Positions 44,052 through 53,378 are shown, numbered from the stretch's first letter. The stretch is DNA of 60,763 nucleotides from Bacteroidota bacterium (GCA_020160935.1 JAIUPL010000032.1:1-60763); one strand, 5' to 3'. Made by a program: numbers and translations. The notes: a model not told the origin generated them from the letters alone.

Positions 44052-45593
44052 ATGAAACGCCTCTCCCCTCCCCTGCTTATCCTCTTGTCCTTTGTAGCCA
44101 TCAAAGTATTGGTTCATTTGCTCACTGCCAACGGGCTGGGGTTTCAAAGAGACGAGTTTTTATACCTGGCCCTGGGGCGTCACCTCGACTGGGGATACTG
44201 GTCGAACCCGCCGTTTATCGGTTTGGCGGGCTGGTTTACCCAGACTTGCCTGGGCGACTCACTCTTCGCTACCAGGCTGCCGTCTGCCCTGGCCGGTGGC
44301 ACGCTGCTGTGGCTTACAGGTAGTATGGTGCAAGAATTGGGAGGCGGGCGTTTTGCCCAATGGATTTGTGGACTGGCCATGCTGTTTTCGGTAGCCTGGT
44401 TGCGTGCATTTTCCATGCTGCAACCCGTACCTTTTGACATTTTGTGCTGGACAATTTTGTCTTTTTTAACGCTGAAATGGCTAAAAACCGGCGATACGCG
44501 CTGGTGGTGGTGGATTGGCGCTGCAGCAGGTATTGGTTTTCTGATCAAATACACGCTGGTGTTCTGGGCTGCTGCATTCTTCTTGGCTTTGTTGCTTACC
44601 CCGCAACGCAGGGTGTTGCTGACACCGGCGCCCTGGAAAGCCGCCGGCGTGGCCGTGCTGTTGATATTGCCCAATCTTCTTTGGCAGTGGCACTATAACT
44701 TCCCGGTGAAGGCACACATGGAAGAACTCGCACGCGAACAACTTACCCATGTACAGCCGCTGAATTTTCTGGTCGATCAGTTGCTCATGCAGGGCCCTGC
44801 TGGTGTGCTGATCTGGCTGGCCGGGTTGATCTTTCTGCTGCTTGCACCGCTTATGAAACCCTATCGTTTTTTGGGCTGGTTTTATGTGTCTATCCTGTTG
44901 ATTTTCCTCGTATTGAATGGCAAAAGTTATTACACCCTTGGGGCATATCCGGTGCTGACGGCCGCAGGCGCTGTGTATTGGGAACGCGCCTTGAAGCGCA
45001 ACTGGTCGCAGGTAGTACTGACGTTTGCCCTGCTCCTTCCCGGAATATTCTTTTTTCCAACGGGCATTCCGGTATGGCCCACAGAACGACTTTCCGGTTA
45101 TTTCAAAGGCCTGACGGAAAAAGGCATCGAAGCCACCCGCTGGGAGGACGGCAAACTGCATGATTTGCCACAGGATTATGCCGATATGCTGGGTTGGGAT
45201 GAACTGGTGAACGTTGTAGACTCGGCCGTGACAGTGGCAGGCAGTGAGCCCTACGTCATTTATGGGGAAAACTACGGCCAGGCCGGTGCGGTGTGCCACT
45301 TACGCCCCGAACATCGTGCGCATACCTACAGTTTTGCAGATTCCTATCGGCTCTGGGCCCCGGAACACCTGCCCAATGCACCCAAAGCATTGATCTACAT
45401 CAACGACGAAATAGGCGATGATGTAAAAGCACTTTTTGCAAGTATCACAGAAGTCGGGGCCATCCGCAATCCGTTGGCAATTGAATACGGCACGAAGGTC
45501 TGGCTTTGTCGGGAGCCGCGCAGCGATATGAGCGCTTTCTGGGCCGAACGGGTGCAGTACGTTCGCAGGCAATTTGGCATCCCCATGCACTGA
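44052..45593 (+). CDS. Membrane glycosyltransferase, GT39/ArnT-like
   Basis: The 513-residue protein is largely hydrophobic with roughly ten membrane helices. FQRDEFLYLALGRHLDWGYWSN, with its acidic DE pair in the first periplasmic loop, is typical of GT39/ArnT/PMT transferases that use polyprenyl-phosphate sugars. The motif NPPFIGLAGW follows. The C-terminal 150 residues are soluble. These enzymes add sugars to proteins, lipids or lipid A in the periplasm. The exact acceptor cannot be predicted. The gene stands alone. Confidence 0.82.
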   Translation: MKRLSPPLLILLSFVAIKVLVHLLTANGLGFQRDEFLYLALGRHLDWGYWSNPPFIGLAGWFTQTCLGDSLFATRLPSALAGGTLLWLTGSMVQELGGGRFAQWICGLAMLFSVAWLRAFSMLQPVPFDILCWTILSFLTLKWLKTGDTRWWWWIGAAAGIGFLIKYTLVFWAAAFFLALLLTPQRRVLLTPAPWKAAGVAVLLILPNLLWQWHYNFPVKAHMEELAREQLTHVQPLNFLVDQLLMQGPAGVLIWLAGLIFLLLAPLMKPYRFLGWFYVSILLIFLVLNGKSYYTLGAYPVLTAAGAVYWERALKRNWSQVVLTFALLLPGIFFFPTGIPVWPTERLSGYFKGLTEKGIEATRWEDGKLHDLPQDYADMLGWDELVNVVDSAVTVAGSEPYVIYGENYGQAGAVCHLRPEHRAHTYSFADSYRLWAPEHLPNAPKALIYINDEIGDDVKALFASITEVGAIRNPLAIEYGTKVWLCREPRSDMSAFWAERVQYVRRQFGIPMH

Positions 45594-45773
45594 CCATTTT
45601 TCCGGGCACAACATTTTTACATCCTAGTCAGGTACGATCAGAACGCCGCCTGACCTGCTCTGCTGCGCGCCTTGCTGTACCGGGAATGGGGAAATCACAC
45701 CCCGTTTTTTACTTCAGAATCCCCAAGTGCCTGAATCCTTCCACTCATTTTTTAACCAGCCAACACCTCTACC

Positions 45774-46097
45774 ATGAAGAAGTTAGCACTGAGTATCACT
45801 ACTGCCGTTCTTATGTTGTTTGCCGCTCCGGGCGTTCAGGCCGCTACAGGCGTCCCTCCGACCACTACCTCCTCTTCTTCGGCTCCGGCGCCGGAAGCAG
45901 CACGTGCCGAAGCCCTCAAAACACGTTTGCATGAAATTAAAAACACCGACAAATCCAACATGAGCGCTGCCGAGAAAAAACAACTGCGCAAGGAAAAAAA
46001 GGCTGTCAAAAAGGAATTGCGTGCCGTAAGCGGTGGCGTATACATTTCTGCCGGCGCCCTGATCGTCATTCTGCTCGTGCTGCTGATTTTGACTTAA
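45774..46097 (+). CDS. Small exported membrane-anchored protein
   Basis: The 107-residue product has a signal peptide (MKKLALSITTAVLMLFAAPG … VQAA), a Thr/Ser/Pro-rich spacer, and a charged helical segment rich in Lys, Arg and Glu (about 50-80). A C-terminal hydrophobic helix (VYISAGALIVILLVLLILT) ends the protein. It is probably anchored in the inner membrane with a short periplasmic helix. I recognise no function. Similar small proteins are frequent in Bacteroidota. Confidence 0.7.
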   Translation: MKKLALSITTAVLMLFAAPGVQAATGVPPTTTSSSSAPAPEAARAEALKTRLHEIKNTDKSNMSAAEKKQLRKEKKAVKKELRAVSGGVYISAGALIVILLVLLILT

Positions 46098-46223
46098 GAG
46101 GATTTTTGTTCGGCTTCGCCTCACGGGGTGGGGCTTGGGATTTTGCGGATTTTGCGGATAAAATGGATTTATTTATTTATCCGCAAAATCCCAAATTCCC
46201 CCGGTGAGGCGAAGCCGAACCTC
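46098..46223. repeat. Long hairpin with TTTTGCGGA units
   Basis: It begins one base after the stop of the gene at 45774-46097. The outer arms match (GTTCGGCTTCGCCTCAC / GTGAGGCGAAGCCGAAC) and the inner arms match (TTGGGATTTTGCGGAT / ATCCGCAAAATCCCAA), with a 9-base direct repeat TTTTGCGGA. The inner part resembles that at 33709-33922. Probable terminator. Confidence 0.83.
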
Positions 46224-46287
46224 TATCTTCCAATAATCTGGCAGACACACATCAATTCATTTTCCCCATCATTCACCCCCTCACACT

Positions 46288-46407
46288 ATGAACAATATTT
46301 TCAGAGGACTGATCGCAGGCTATGGCGCTACCAAACTGGGTGGCGGATGCCTCGGCACCGTACTGGTTTTTATCATTATCTGGGTACTGCTCGGATATTG
46401 CAATTGA
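46288..46407 (+). CDS. 39-residue membrane micropeptide
   Basis: ATG 46288 to TGA 46407 encodes MNNIFRGLIAGYGATKLGGG followed by CLGTVLVFIIIWVLLGYCN. It is a single membrane helix with a Gly-rich N-terminal part. The ORF lies between the small exported gene and the GH130 gene, 24 bases upstream of the latter's ATG. The codon use and clean hydrophobic profile make it plausible. Such short GYGATKLGGG proteins are seen in Bacteroidota but have no known function. Confidence 0.55.
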   Translation: MNNIFRGLIAGYGATKLGGGCLGTVLVFIIIWVLLGYCN

Positions 46408-46431
46408 TACCCTCCACTAAATTTGATCCGG

Positions 46432-47478
46432 ATGACAGTATCCAAACTGGAAGTAAACAAACTGGGCATTATCCTCCAGAAAACAGACCTGATTTTTGAA
46501 AATGCGGGTGTGTTGAACCCTGCTGTCATGCAGGAAGGCGATACGGTGCATGTTTTTTACCGGGCCGTGCGCAAAGGCAACTACTCCACCATCGGCTACT
46601 GCCGCCTGGAAGGCCCCTTGACCCTTGCCGAGCGCTACGATATGCCCGTTGTACTGCCACAGGGAGAACGGGAAATACACGGAGTGGAAGACCCGCGTAT
46701 CACAAAAATAGATGGCGTGTATTACCTCACCTACACGGCTTTCGACGGGGTAAACGTATTTGGCGCCTATGCTACTTCCACGGAATTGCCGTATTTTGAA
46801 AAACAGGGGATTCTGACGCCCGTGATAAGTTGCGAGGATTTCCTGAGGCTGGCACAAACCCGGTTTCCACTCAACGAGAAGTACCTGCGTTTTAACGGGC
46901 ATTATAGCCACACTATGAACAAAAACACCCTGCTATGGGACAAAAACGTGGTGCTTTTTCCCCGAAGAATTGGTGGCAAACTTTTTTTCATGCATCGTAT
47001 CAAGCCCGATGTTCAAATCGCTTCCGTCGAGGATACCAGCGAATTGACCCCGGCTTTCTGGGAGCATTATTTCCTTCATTTTCATGACTATATCGCACTG
47101 TCGCCACAGTACAGGCATGAAATCAGTTACATCGGTGGCGGTTGTCCGCCTATTGAAACCGAGCATGGCTGGCTGGTCATTTATCACGGTGTGCATGATA
47201 CCGCATCAGGATATAAATATGTGGCCTGCGCCGCTTTGCTGGACCTGGAAAATCCGCTCAGAGAAATAGCCCGGCTGCCATATGCCCTGTTTAAACCCGA
47301 GCACCCCTGGGAGTTGAAAGGAGAAGTGGACAACGTGTGTTTTCCTACGGGCACCACCTTGTTCGGCGATACCTTGTATATCTATTATGGTGCTGCAGAT
47401 GAGCGTATTGCCTGCGCTTCCGTGCGCCTGTCTGCGCTTATTTCAGAATTGTTAATCAACAGAAAGGACCATGAATAA
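46432..47478 (+). CDS. GH130-family mannoside phosphorylase or beta-mannosidase
   Basis: The 348-residue protein has the five-bladed propeller motifs of GH130. Seen are NPAVMQEGDTVHVFYRAV, HGVEDPRITKIDGVYYLTYT (with the catalytic-type Asp in GVEDPR), MHRIKPDVQIAS, YIGGGCPPIETEHGWLVIYHG and GEVDNVCFPTG. Family members are either beta-1,4-mannosyl phosphorylases or beta-1,2-mannoside-active enzymes; the exact activity cannot be told. A TTG at 46423 is an alternative start. No signal peptide is seen, so it acts in the cytoplasm. The last eight bases overlap the start of the next gene (47471), which shows translational coupling with the GT4 fusion. Confidence 0.85.
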   Translation: MTVSKLEVNKLGIILQKTDLIFENAGVLNPAVMQEGDTVHVFYRAVRKGNYSTIGYCRLEGPLTLAERYDMPVVLPQGEREIHGVEDPRITKIDGVYYLTYTAFDGVNVFGAYATSTELPYFEKQGILTPVISCEDFLRLAQTRFPLNEKYLRFNGHYSHTMNKNTLLWDKNVVLFPRRIGGKLFFMHRIKPDVQIASVEDTSELTPAFWEHYFLHFHDYIALSPQYRHEISYIGGGCPPIETEHGWLVIYHGVHDTASGYKYVACAALLDLENPLREIARLPYALFKPEHPWELKGEVDNVCFPTGTTLFGDTLYIYYGAADERIACASVRLSALISELLINRKDHE

Positions 47479-49798
47479 CGAAATGATCGCCGGCTTTACT
47501 GCCACCACCCATCAGGATGCCATTCCGCACACTGAACGTAAAAAACAAGTTGCTCAGCCCGCAGTCCAACTGCCTGAGATTCTGTTTATTACCTCTTACC
47601 CTCCCCGTGAATGCGGCATCGCTACCTACTCCCAGGACCTGATAAAGGCGCTGCGCGATCAATTCGACCAATCTTTTTCCCTGCGCATTTGCGCGCTGGA
47701 AGCCGGACAGATGAACTACGAGTACCCTGAAGATGTAAAATTCACCCTCGATACGCACGATCCGGCTCAATATCGCGCCCTGGCGGCTTCCATCAACAAG
47801 GATCCTCAAATCCAGAGCGTGCTGATTCAGCATGAATTCGGGTTCTTCCATCAGGCCGGAGAAGACGTGTTTTTGCAGTTTCTGTACAGTTTGTCCAAAC
47901 CGGTCGTCGTGGTGTTTCACACCGTACTGCCCAACCCGAATGATAACCTGCGCACCCATACCCGCAGTATTGCAACGGCTTCGGATGCCCTGATCGTTAT
48001 GACTGCCAATGCTGCCAATATTCTGCGGGAGCATTATGGAGTGGCCGGAAATAAAATCGAGGTCATCCCGCATGGCACCCACCTCGTGCCGCACCTGGAT
48101 AAAAATGAACTCAAGGAAAAATATGGCATCGCAGGAAGAAAGGTGCTGTCCACTTTTGGTTTGCTGAGTTCTGGCAAAAGTATTGAAACCACGCTCGACG
48201 CTTTACCAGCCATCGTATCGCAACATCCGGAGGTTGTTTTTCTGGTCATCGGGAAAACGCACCCTGGTGTGGTGAAGGTGGAAGGTGAGCGCTATCGGGA
48301 CATGCTCAAGGCCAGGGTGCAGGAAATGGGTCTGGAGCAACACATCCGTTTCGTCAACCGCTATCTGTCGCTGGAAGAACTGCTGGAGTATTTGCAACTC
48401 ACTGATATTTACCTGTTTACGTCGAAAGACCCGCACCAGGCAGTGAGCGGCACTTTTTCCTATGCCATGAGTTGCGGATGCCCTATTGTGTCCACGCCTA
48501 TTCCGCATGCGAAGGAAATGTTGAGCAACGACAACAGCATTTTGATCGATTTCGAGCATTCCAAACAACTGGCCGAAGCCGTCAACAGGCTCCTGGGCGA
48601 CGAGCACCTGCGCACAGAATTCAGCAACAATATCCTCCAGCGCATCGTGCCCACTGCATGGGAAAACTCTGCCATTGCGCATGCCATGCTGATGAGCGAA
48701 ATTGGGCTGAAACATGCGACAGGAACGTCCTTTCCCCTACAATTCCGCATCCCGGATTTCAACCTCGCCCATTTGAAAAAAATGACGACGCCAACCGGGA
48801 TCATACAGTTTTGCAAAATCAATCAGCCAGACCTTTCTTCCGGCTACACGCTCGACGACAATGCACGGGCCATGATCGCAACCTGTATGTATTACGAATT
48901 GCACAAAAAAAGCGAGGGGCTGGAAATGCTTCGAACGTACCTGGATTTTGTGGGCTACTGCCAGCAACCCGACGGGCGTTTTCTGAATTATGTGGATGAA
49001 AACGGGGCCTTTACGCCTCAAAACAACGAAACCAACCTGGAGGACGCCAATGGACGCGCCATCTGGGCCCTCGGTTATGTCATTTCAAGGGGCGCCTTGC
49101 TGCCTGCCGACATTACGTCCAAAGCGGAGCAAACCATGCAGCGTGCATTTACAAGCCTGCAACATATCCACTCCACACGCGCTATGGCATTCATTATCAA
49201 AGGTTTGTATTACTGCAACCTGTATAAAGAATCGCAGCAGTACACGCATCTTGTCGATGTGCTCGCTGCAAGAATGGCTGCCATGTATCACAACGAGTCG
49301 GATGCAGATTGGAACTGGTACGAACCATATCTGACTTACGCCAATGCTGTTTTGCCGGAAGCCATGCTTTGCGCCTGGGTTGCTACGGGTAAAATGGAAT
49401 ACAGGCAGGTGGCACGCAGCAGTTTTGATTTTCTGCATCGACATATTTTTACGGAAAACGGCATACGAGCCATTTCCAATAAATCGTGGATGAAAAAAGG
49501 GGAAGAACCCGAATGGCATGGCGAACAACCCATCGACATCGCTTATGCCGCGCTGGCTCTCTTTACCTTTTTCCAGGTGTTCCGTTCGCATGAATATGCC
49601 GATAAACTGAAAACGGCCTTCAACTGGTTTCTGGGACAAAATCACCTACGCCACATCCTGTACAACCCCTGCACGGGCGGTTGCTTCGATGGGTTGGAGG
49701 CCACGCATGTCAACCTGAACCAGGGCGCCGAGTCGACGGTCAGTTACCTGTTGGCGCGGTGTACAATGGAGAAATATGAGCGGCTGTATGGCAAGTAA
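47471..49798 (+). CDS. GT4 glycosyltransferase fused to an (alpha/alpha)6 glycosidase-like domain
   Basis: The 775-residue protein has an N-terminal GT4 module (about 35-400). It starts with LPEILFITSYPPRECGIATY, has IEVIPHGTHL at the domain hinge and the STFGLLSSGKSIETTLDALP motif, and ends with the acceptor-site pattern DPHQAVSGTFSYAMSCGCPI. The C-terminal module (about 435-775) is all-helical with repeated GYTLDDNARAMIATCMYYEL, EDANGRAIWALGYVI and TYANAVLPEAMLCAW. This is the shape of an (alpha/alpha)6 barrel such as GH88/105/127-type folds, but the family is not assigned. Translation is coupled to the GH130 gene. The pair may build or recycle mannose-containing oligosaccharides. A terminator hairpin follows at 49863. 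Confidence 0.82.
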   Translation: MNNEMIAGFTATTHQDAIPHTERKKQVAQPAVQLPEILFITSYPPRECGIATYSQDLIKALRDQFDQSFSLRICALEAGQMNYEYPEDVKFTLDTHDPAQYRALAASINKDPQIQSVLIQHEFGFFHQAGEDVFLQFLYSLSKPVVVVFHTVLPNPNDNLRTHTRSIATASDALIVMTANAANILREHYGVAGNKIEVIPHGTHLVPHLDKNELKEKYGIAGRKVLSTFGLLSSGKSIETTLDALPAIVSQHPEVVFLVIGKTHPGVVKVEGERYRDMLKARVQEMGLEQHIRFVNRYLSLEELLEYLQLTDIYLFTSKDPHQAVSGTFSYAMSCGCPIVSTPIPHAKEMLSNDNSILIDFEHSKQLAEAVNRLLGDEHLRTEFSNNILQRIVPTAWENSAIAHAMLMSEIGLKHATGTSFPLQFRIPDFNLAHLKKMTTPTGIIQFCKINQPDLSSGYTLDDNARAMIATCMYYELHKKSEGLEMLRTYLDFVGYCQQPDGRFLNYVDENGAFTPQNNETNLEDANGRAIWALGYVISRGALLPADITSKAEQTMQRAFTSLQHIHSTRAMAFIIKGLYYCNLYKESQQYTHLVDVLAARMAAMYHNESDADWNWYEPYLTYANAVLPEAMLCAWVATGKMEYRQVARSSFDFLHRHIFTENGIRAISNKSWMKKGEEPEWHGEQPIDIAYAALALFTFFQVFRSHEYADKLKTAFNWFLGQNHLRHILYNPCTGGCFDGLEATHVNLNQGAESTVSYLLARCTMEKYERLYGK

Positions 49799-49862
49799 GA
49801 GCGCAAAAAACAGGCAACATTGTGCCCGTTTTTATCAAAACATCAAAAGGTCGGTTGGTAGA

Positions 49863-49900
49863 AAATACAATGCCCTACCTTTCGGCAGGACATTGTATTT
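49863..49900. terminator. Bidirectional terminator hairpin
   Basis: AAATACAATGCCCT pairs with AGGACATTGTATTT around a short loop. It lies between the convergent stops at 49798 (+) and 49930 (-) and is followed on both sides by A/T runs. Confidence 0.7.
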
Positions 49901-49929
49901 AAAACTAAAAACTTATTCTCTTATTCTTC

Positions 49930-51531
49930 TCAACGCTGGATCACCAGCGGCAATGTCTGTTTGTTGGCTTGTACAGTGTACACGCCAGATGGAAGGTCGC
50001 CAAGCGGAATGCTGTATTGCGCCACAGGATTGTCCCATTTCAACTCTTTCACAGTGCGGCCTAGTACGTCTGTAACGACGATACGGGAGAATGATGCATT
50101 TTTGCTCAAAAGCGTTGCCTCGCTGTTGGCCGGGTTGGGAAAGAGATTCCATCCGGTTTCGACAAATTCCTCCGGGGCTTCTGTAAGGGCGCTGCATTCT
50201 GATTCCACATCAAGCAGGCAGTTGTCGAAGGTATTGCGAATGGCCTGGGTAATTTCCTGAGGCCCCTGTGTTTGTTCATAGTGTGTTGCTCCCGGAACGT
50301 AATCATAGTGGTATGCTACGATAATTTCGTTGGCAGCGCCTGAGTTAAGTACAAATGGGCCCATGGTCATCAGACCGCGGCGTTTGCCGGGGGTATTTCC
50401 CAATGCGATCTCAGTACCTGGTTCGTTGTTGGCTGGATTTCCAGGGAAAGCGAATGCACCGACAGGTGAAGCCGTACCATCAGGCAAACGGCCTTTCAAA
50501 AGATTATATAACTCAGAGGGCGACATTCCAGAGGGGTCTGGTACAGCAAGCGCGCTTTGAAGGCCCAGTTCGACAGAGGCGATATCAGATATAGGCGACA
50601 ATGGCCCACGCAGCAGGGTAACACCCACGGCAGGTGTTTGCCCTTCCAACCCGTTTTCATCCTGCGCATCGCCATTATAGGCATACATCAGTTGAGAAGC
50701 AGGCTGGGTGCCTATGTAATCGTCCTGGTCATTGCCGATGGCAAAATCCGTGTAAATGCCTACGAAGCAGGAATCCAGCGGCACTTCGCCCTGGTATATC
50801 AACATATAGCGCACAAAAACGGTTTTATCCAGCGTCGGGGTATTCACCTGAAAAACCTGGGTTTGCACTTCCAGGCCCATAGCCTGCATCCCGGAAGGAT
50901 GTGATGTGGCCAGTACGTCATTCGACGCCGTGTAAGCCAGTTCTGCCACCTGAAGTTGTAGCGGGCACCCCCTGATCTCCACGACAGGATATTCGCCATT
51001 GTTCGGATCATAATGAGCATCTTCGCTCTGGTCGAAATAGCCGCAAAATGTCTGCGACGTGAAAGGAAGGAATGCGTCGGGCGCATTGTACTGGCTAAAA
51101 AAGTAGTTTCCCTTACAAGGAAAGGAAAATATGGCGGACTGCGGCATATCAATCACGCCATTGTCGGCATAATCGGCTAAGTGAGTTGCTATTTCGGAGC
51201 ATTTCACTGCCCATACGCGGTGAAGGTTCCCTTCCGGTTGATTCGTCACCCTGGAAAGTACCCCGGGCTGAAAATCCGTGGTGTTCAGCCGATTGATGGC
51301 GCCGCGCAGGTTGCCACCGGGATCGATGCCAGCGATCCACAATCCCGCACCTTTGATGAGGCTGGTTTCGGGCAATTCGGTTCCCTGGGGTATGAATTGA
51401 CCATTTTCAAACATAGTACTGTTTGTGCTAACACCTGCTTTTACCAGGTTGGATTGCAGGATGTAGTCTTGTGCTTGCCCGGAGGCGGCCAACAAGAGTA
51501 GCAGGCTAGTAAGTGTTACAAGATTTTTCAT
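49930..51531 (-). CDS. Secreted T9SS type A protein of unknown function
   Basis: The ATG at 51531 gives a 533-residue protein with a signal peptide (MKNLVTLTSLLLLLAASGQAQ). The middle is beta-rich without repeats. IKGAGLWIAGIDPGGNLRGA and a later YMLIYQGEVPLDSCFVGIYT resemble the conserved N-terminal module of many Bacteroidota exported proteins. It ends in a type A sorting domain (WNLFPNPANSEATLL … VTDVLGRTVKELKW … LPSGVYTVQANKQTLPLVIQR). It is expected at the cell surface or released. No enzymatic motif is visible. The frame continues to 51645 but without a signal. Confidence 0.8.
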   Translation of the reverse strand: MKNLVTLTSLLLLLAASGQAQDYILQSNLVKAGVSTNSTMFENGQFIPQGTELPETSLIKGAGLWIAGIDPGGNLRGAINRLNTTDFQPGVLSRVTNQPEGNLHRVWAVKCSEIATHLADYADNGVIDMPQSAIFSFPCKGNYFFSQYNAPDAFLPFTSQTFCGYFDQSEDAHYDPNNGEYPVVEIRGCPLQLQVAELAYTASNDVLATSHPSGMQAMGLEVQTQVFQVNTPTLDKTVFVRYMLIYQGEVPLDSCFVGIYTDFAIGNDQDDYIGTQPASQLMYAYNGDAQDENGLEGQTPAVGVTLLRGPLSPISDIASVELGLQSALAVPDPSGMSPSELYNLLKGRLPDGTASPVGAFAFPGNPANNEPGTEIALGNTPGKRRGLMTMGPFVLNSGAANEIIVAYHYDYVPGATHYEQTQGPQEITQAIRNTFDNCLLDVESECSALTEAPEEFVETGWNLFPNPANSEATLLSKNASFSRIVVTDVLGRTVKELKWDNPVAQYSIPLGDLPSGVYTVQANKQTLPLVIQR

Positions 51532-51584
51532 AATTAAAACAGTTTGGTTAACACTGTAAAAGAACCTGGCATTGGCCGCGTTGG

Positions 51585-51592
51585 CAAACGTA
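51585..51592 (-). promoter_or_regulatory. Candidate -7 box for the T9SS gene at 51531
   Basis: The minus strand reads TACGTTTG, a TAnnTTTG match, 53 bases upstream of the ATG. No clear TTG partner lies at the normal distance. Confidence 0.4.
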
Positions 51593-51951
51593 ATTTTTGG
51601 ATAAGTCAGGTTCTTGAATAGGTGGGTGGGAAGCGCAAAAGACAATTTTCATAGTCTAAACTTGATAATTAAAAAAGGCAACTATACCCTCAAAAAAAAC
51701 ATCCAACCGCCTGCATCACAAAACGCGTTATTTGCAATAGTCAGGTTTCAAAAACCGGTCTGCAGGTGTATGCAGCGGTTCGTTCTGATAGAATCAGAAA
51801 GCCCTTGTTGAAATGAATACTGGTATACACCCTGTTTTTGCTGAAACACCATAGTCAGCGCCTCCTCCGTGTTGCAAAACAGTTACTTTTATATGCACAC
51901 TTTTCTAATTTTTTCGGAGGTCGTTTTTTCAAAAAAAATTACCAACACGAG

Positions 51952-52036
51952 TTATCCACAATGTTGATAAAATAGGTATTTTTTCTTAACATTGATAATC
52001 AGTTATTTATGAAAGTTATCAACATTGTGTGGATAA
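51952..52036. promoter_or_regulatory. Symmetric array of four DnaA-box-like sites
   Basis: TTATCCACA at 51952-51960 is a perfect DnaA box, followed by TGTTGATAA (51962-51970, reverse of TTATCAACA). On the other side TTATCAACA (52016-52024) is followed by TGTGGATAA (52028-52036, reverse of TTATCCACA). The two pairs form a large inverted repeat with a 45-base AT-rich centre. It lies about 230 bases upstream of the nrdB ATG and directly upstream of a possible promoter at 52066. DnaA is known to control nrdAB in E. coli, so a cell-cycle control site is plausible. A secondary origin is the alternative. Confidence 0.65.
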
Positions 52037-52261
52037 TTATACTGTAAAAACATCGAAACAGCCTTTACTTTCGCTACCCTGAAAACAAACCTAATACCCC
52101 TTCCCGCCTCCGTAAAAGTTCCGACATGATAAACACAGGATTGACACCCGGCCCCAAAGCCGACAGGAAAGTGTCGTCCTTAAAATGTTGTGATCCAGGC
52201 ACTTAATCGAAGCAACTTCTTTCTTCAATCCAATAATACTACAGATAAACGAATCAACATC

Positions 52262-53248
52262 ATGGAACAGAAAACCGCCGGCTACGAGCCTATTCTTGCT
52301 GAAAACCCGGACCGTTTTGTTATCCTCCCGATCAACTACGAAGAGATCTGGAAAATGTATAAAACCGAGGTGGCTTCCTTCTGGACAGCAGAAGAGGTAG
52401 ACCTGAACCCCGACCTGGTGGACTGGGAGCACAAACTCAATGACGACGAGCGCCATTTTATCAAACACGTGCTGGCATTTTTCGCGGCATCGGATGGCAT
52501 CGTCAATGAAAACCTGGTGCTCAACTTCATGCGCGAGGTGCAAATTCCCGAAGCCCGCTGTTTCTATGGCTTTCAGGTGGCCATCGAGAATATCCACGCC
52601 GAGATGTACTCGCTCCTCATCGACACCTATATTAAAGACCCGAAGGAAAAACACTTCCTGTTTCACGCGCTGCAAAACCTGCCCTGCGTGACCAAAAAAG
52701 GCGAATGGGCCCTTCGCTGGATCGAGGAAGCCCCCTCGTTTGCACACCGCCTCATCGCTTTCGCCGCCGTGGAAGGCATCTTTTTCTCCGGCTCGTTCTG
52801 CTCCATTTACTGGCTGAAAAAACGCGGCCTCATGCCCGGCCTCACGTTCAGCAACGAACTCATCAGCCGCGACGAAGGCCTGCACTGCGACTTCGCCTGC
52901 CTGCTGTATTCCATGATGCAAAACAAACTCGATCCGAAAGAAATCGAAGCCATCATCACCGAGGCCGTAGAATTTGAAAAGGAATTTATCACTGACGCCT
53001 TGCCCGTGTCGCTCATCGGCATGAACGCCGATATGATGAGCCAGTATATTGAATTCGTAGCCGACCGCCTGCTCGTCGCACTCGGAAACCCGAAAGTGTA
53101 CAACACCTCCAACCCGTTCCCATGGATGGATATGATCTCGATTCAGGGTAAAACCAATTTCTTCGAAAAACGCGTGGGCGACTACCAAAAAGCCGGCGTC
53201 ATGGGCAAACGGGAAGACCAGGTGTTCAGCATGGAAGCGGATTTCTAA
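52262..53248 (+). CDS. nrdB: Class Ia ribonucleotide reductase small subunit (R2, eukaryote-like)
   Basis: The ATG at 52262 ([20 protein letters not shown]) gives 328 residues. Metal-site motifs of R2 are all present. FWTAEEVDL and [20 protein letters not shown] provide the first Asp/Glu/His ligands. [20 protein letters not shown] holds the radical Tyr and more ligands. [15 protein letters not shown] provides the last Glu/His. The wording is close to eukaryotic R2, including [20 protein letters not shown] and the C-terminal FSMEADF, the tail that docks on R1. With NrdA it makes dNTPs. It is separated from nrdA by a small secreted-protein gene and two repeat-rich gaps. Confidence 0.95.
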   Translation: MEQKTAGYEPILAENPDRFVILPINYEEIWKMYKTEVASFWTAEEVDLNPDLVDWEHKLNDDERHFIKHVLAFFAASDGIVNENLVLNFMREVQIPEARCFYGFQVAIENIHAEMYSLLIDTYIKDPKEKHFLFHALQNLPCVTKKGEWALRWIEEAPSFAHRLIAFAAVEGIFFSGSFCSIYWLKKRGLMPGLTFSNELISRDEGLHCDFACLLYSMMQNKLDPKEIEAIITEAVEFEKEFITDALPVSLIGMNADMMSQYIEFVADRLLVALGNPKVYNTSNPFPWMDMISIQGKTNFFEKRVGDYQKAGVMGKREDQVFSMEADF

Positions 53249-53249
53249 A

Positions 53250-53378
53250 GTCCTGAGTCCTGAGTCCTAAGTCCTGAGTCGCCCGTAGAGCCCTGAAGGG
53301 GCGTACACAATAGCCCAGGGCAACGCCCTGGGTGTTCGATAATCAGGGCAACGCACTGGGTGTTCGACAACCAGGGTG
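53250..53378. repeat. Repeat cluster: AGTCCTG heptamers plus GCCCAGGGC hairpins
   Basis: It starts two bases after the nrdB stop with an AGTCCTGAGTCCTGAGTCCT-type heptamer run, the same family as 19963. An AGCCCTGAAGGGGCGT hairpin and a GCCCAGGGCAACGCCCTGGG palindrome follow. Two further imperfect copies (CAGGGCAACGCACTGGGTGTT and CCAGGGTGTTC) come after it. The last part recurs at 54096-54147. Probable 3'-end hairpins of nrdB. Confidence 0.78.

Larger units (their letters stand above)
51532..52261. other. Divergent regulatory region upstream of nrdB
   Basis: This 730-base AT-rich stretch holds the promoter of the minus-strand gene (51585-51592), the DnaA-box-like array (51952-52036) and a possible nrdB -7 box TACTTTCG at 52066-52073. 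No gene is seen. A weak upstream reading frame for nrdB (from 52190) lacks conserved residues. Confidence 0.5.

Noticed and set aside
51952-52036. Annotation as the chromosomal origin
   Set aside because: Only four DnaA-box-like sites, no dnaA, dnaN or parAB nearby, and the position in front of nrdB fits regulation better. Kept as a regulatory feature.
52091-53188. A 365-codon open frame antisense to nrdB
   Set aside because: Same reason: the sense frame encodes a complete R2 with all metal ligands.
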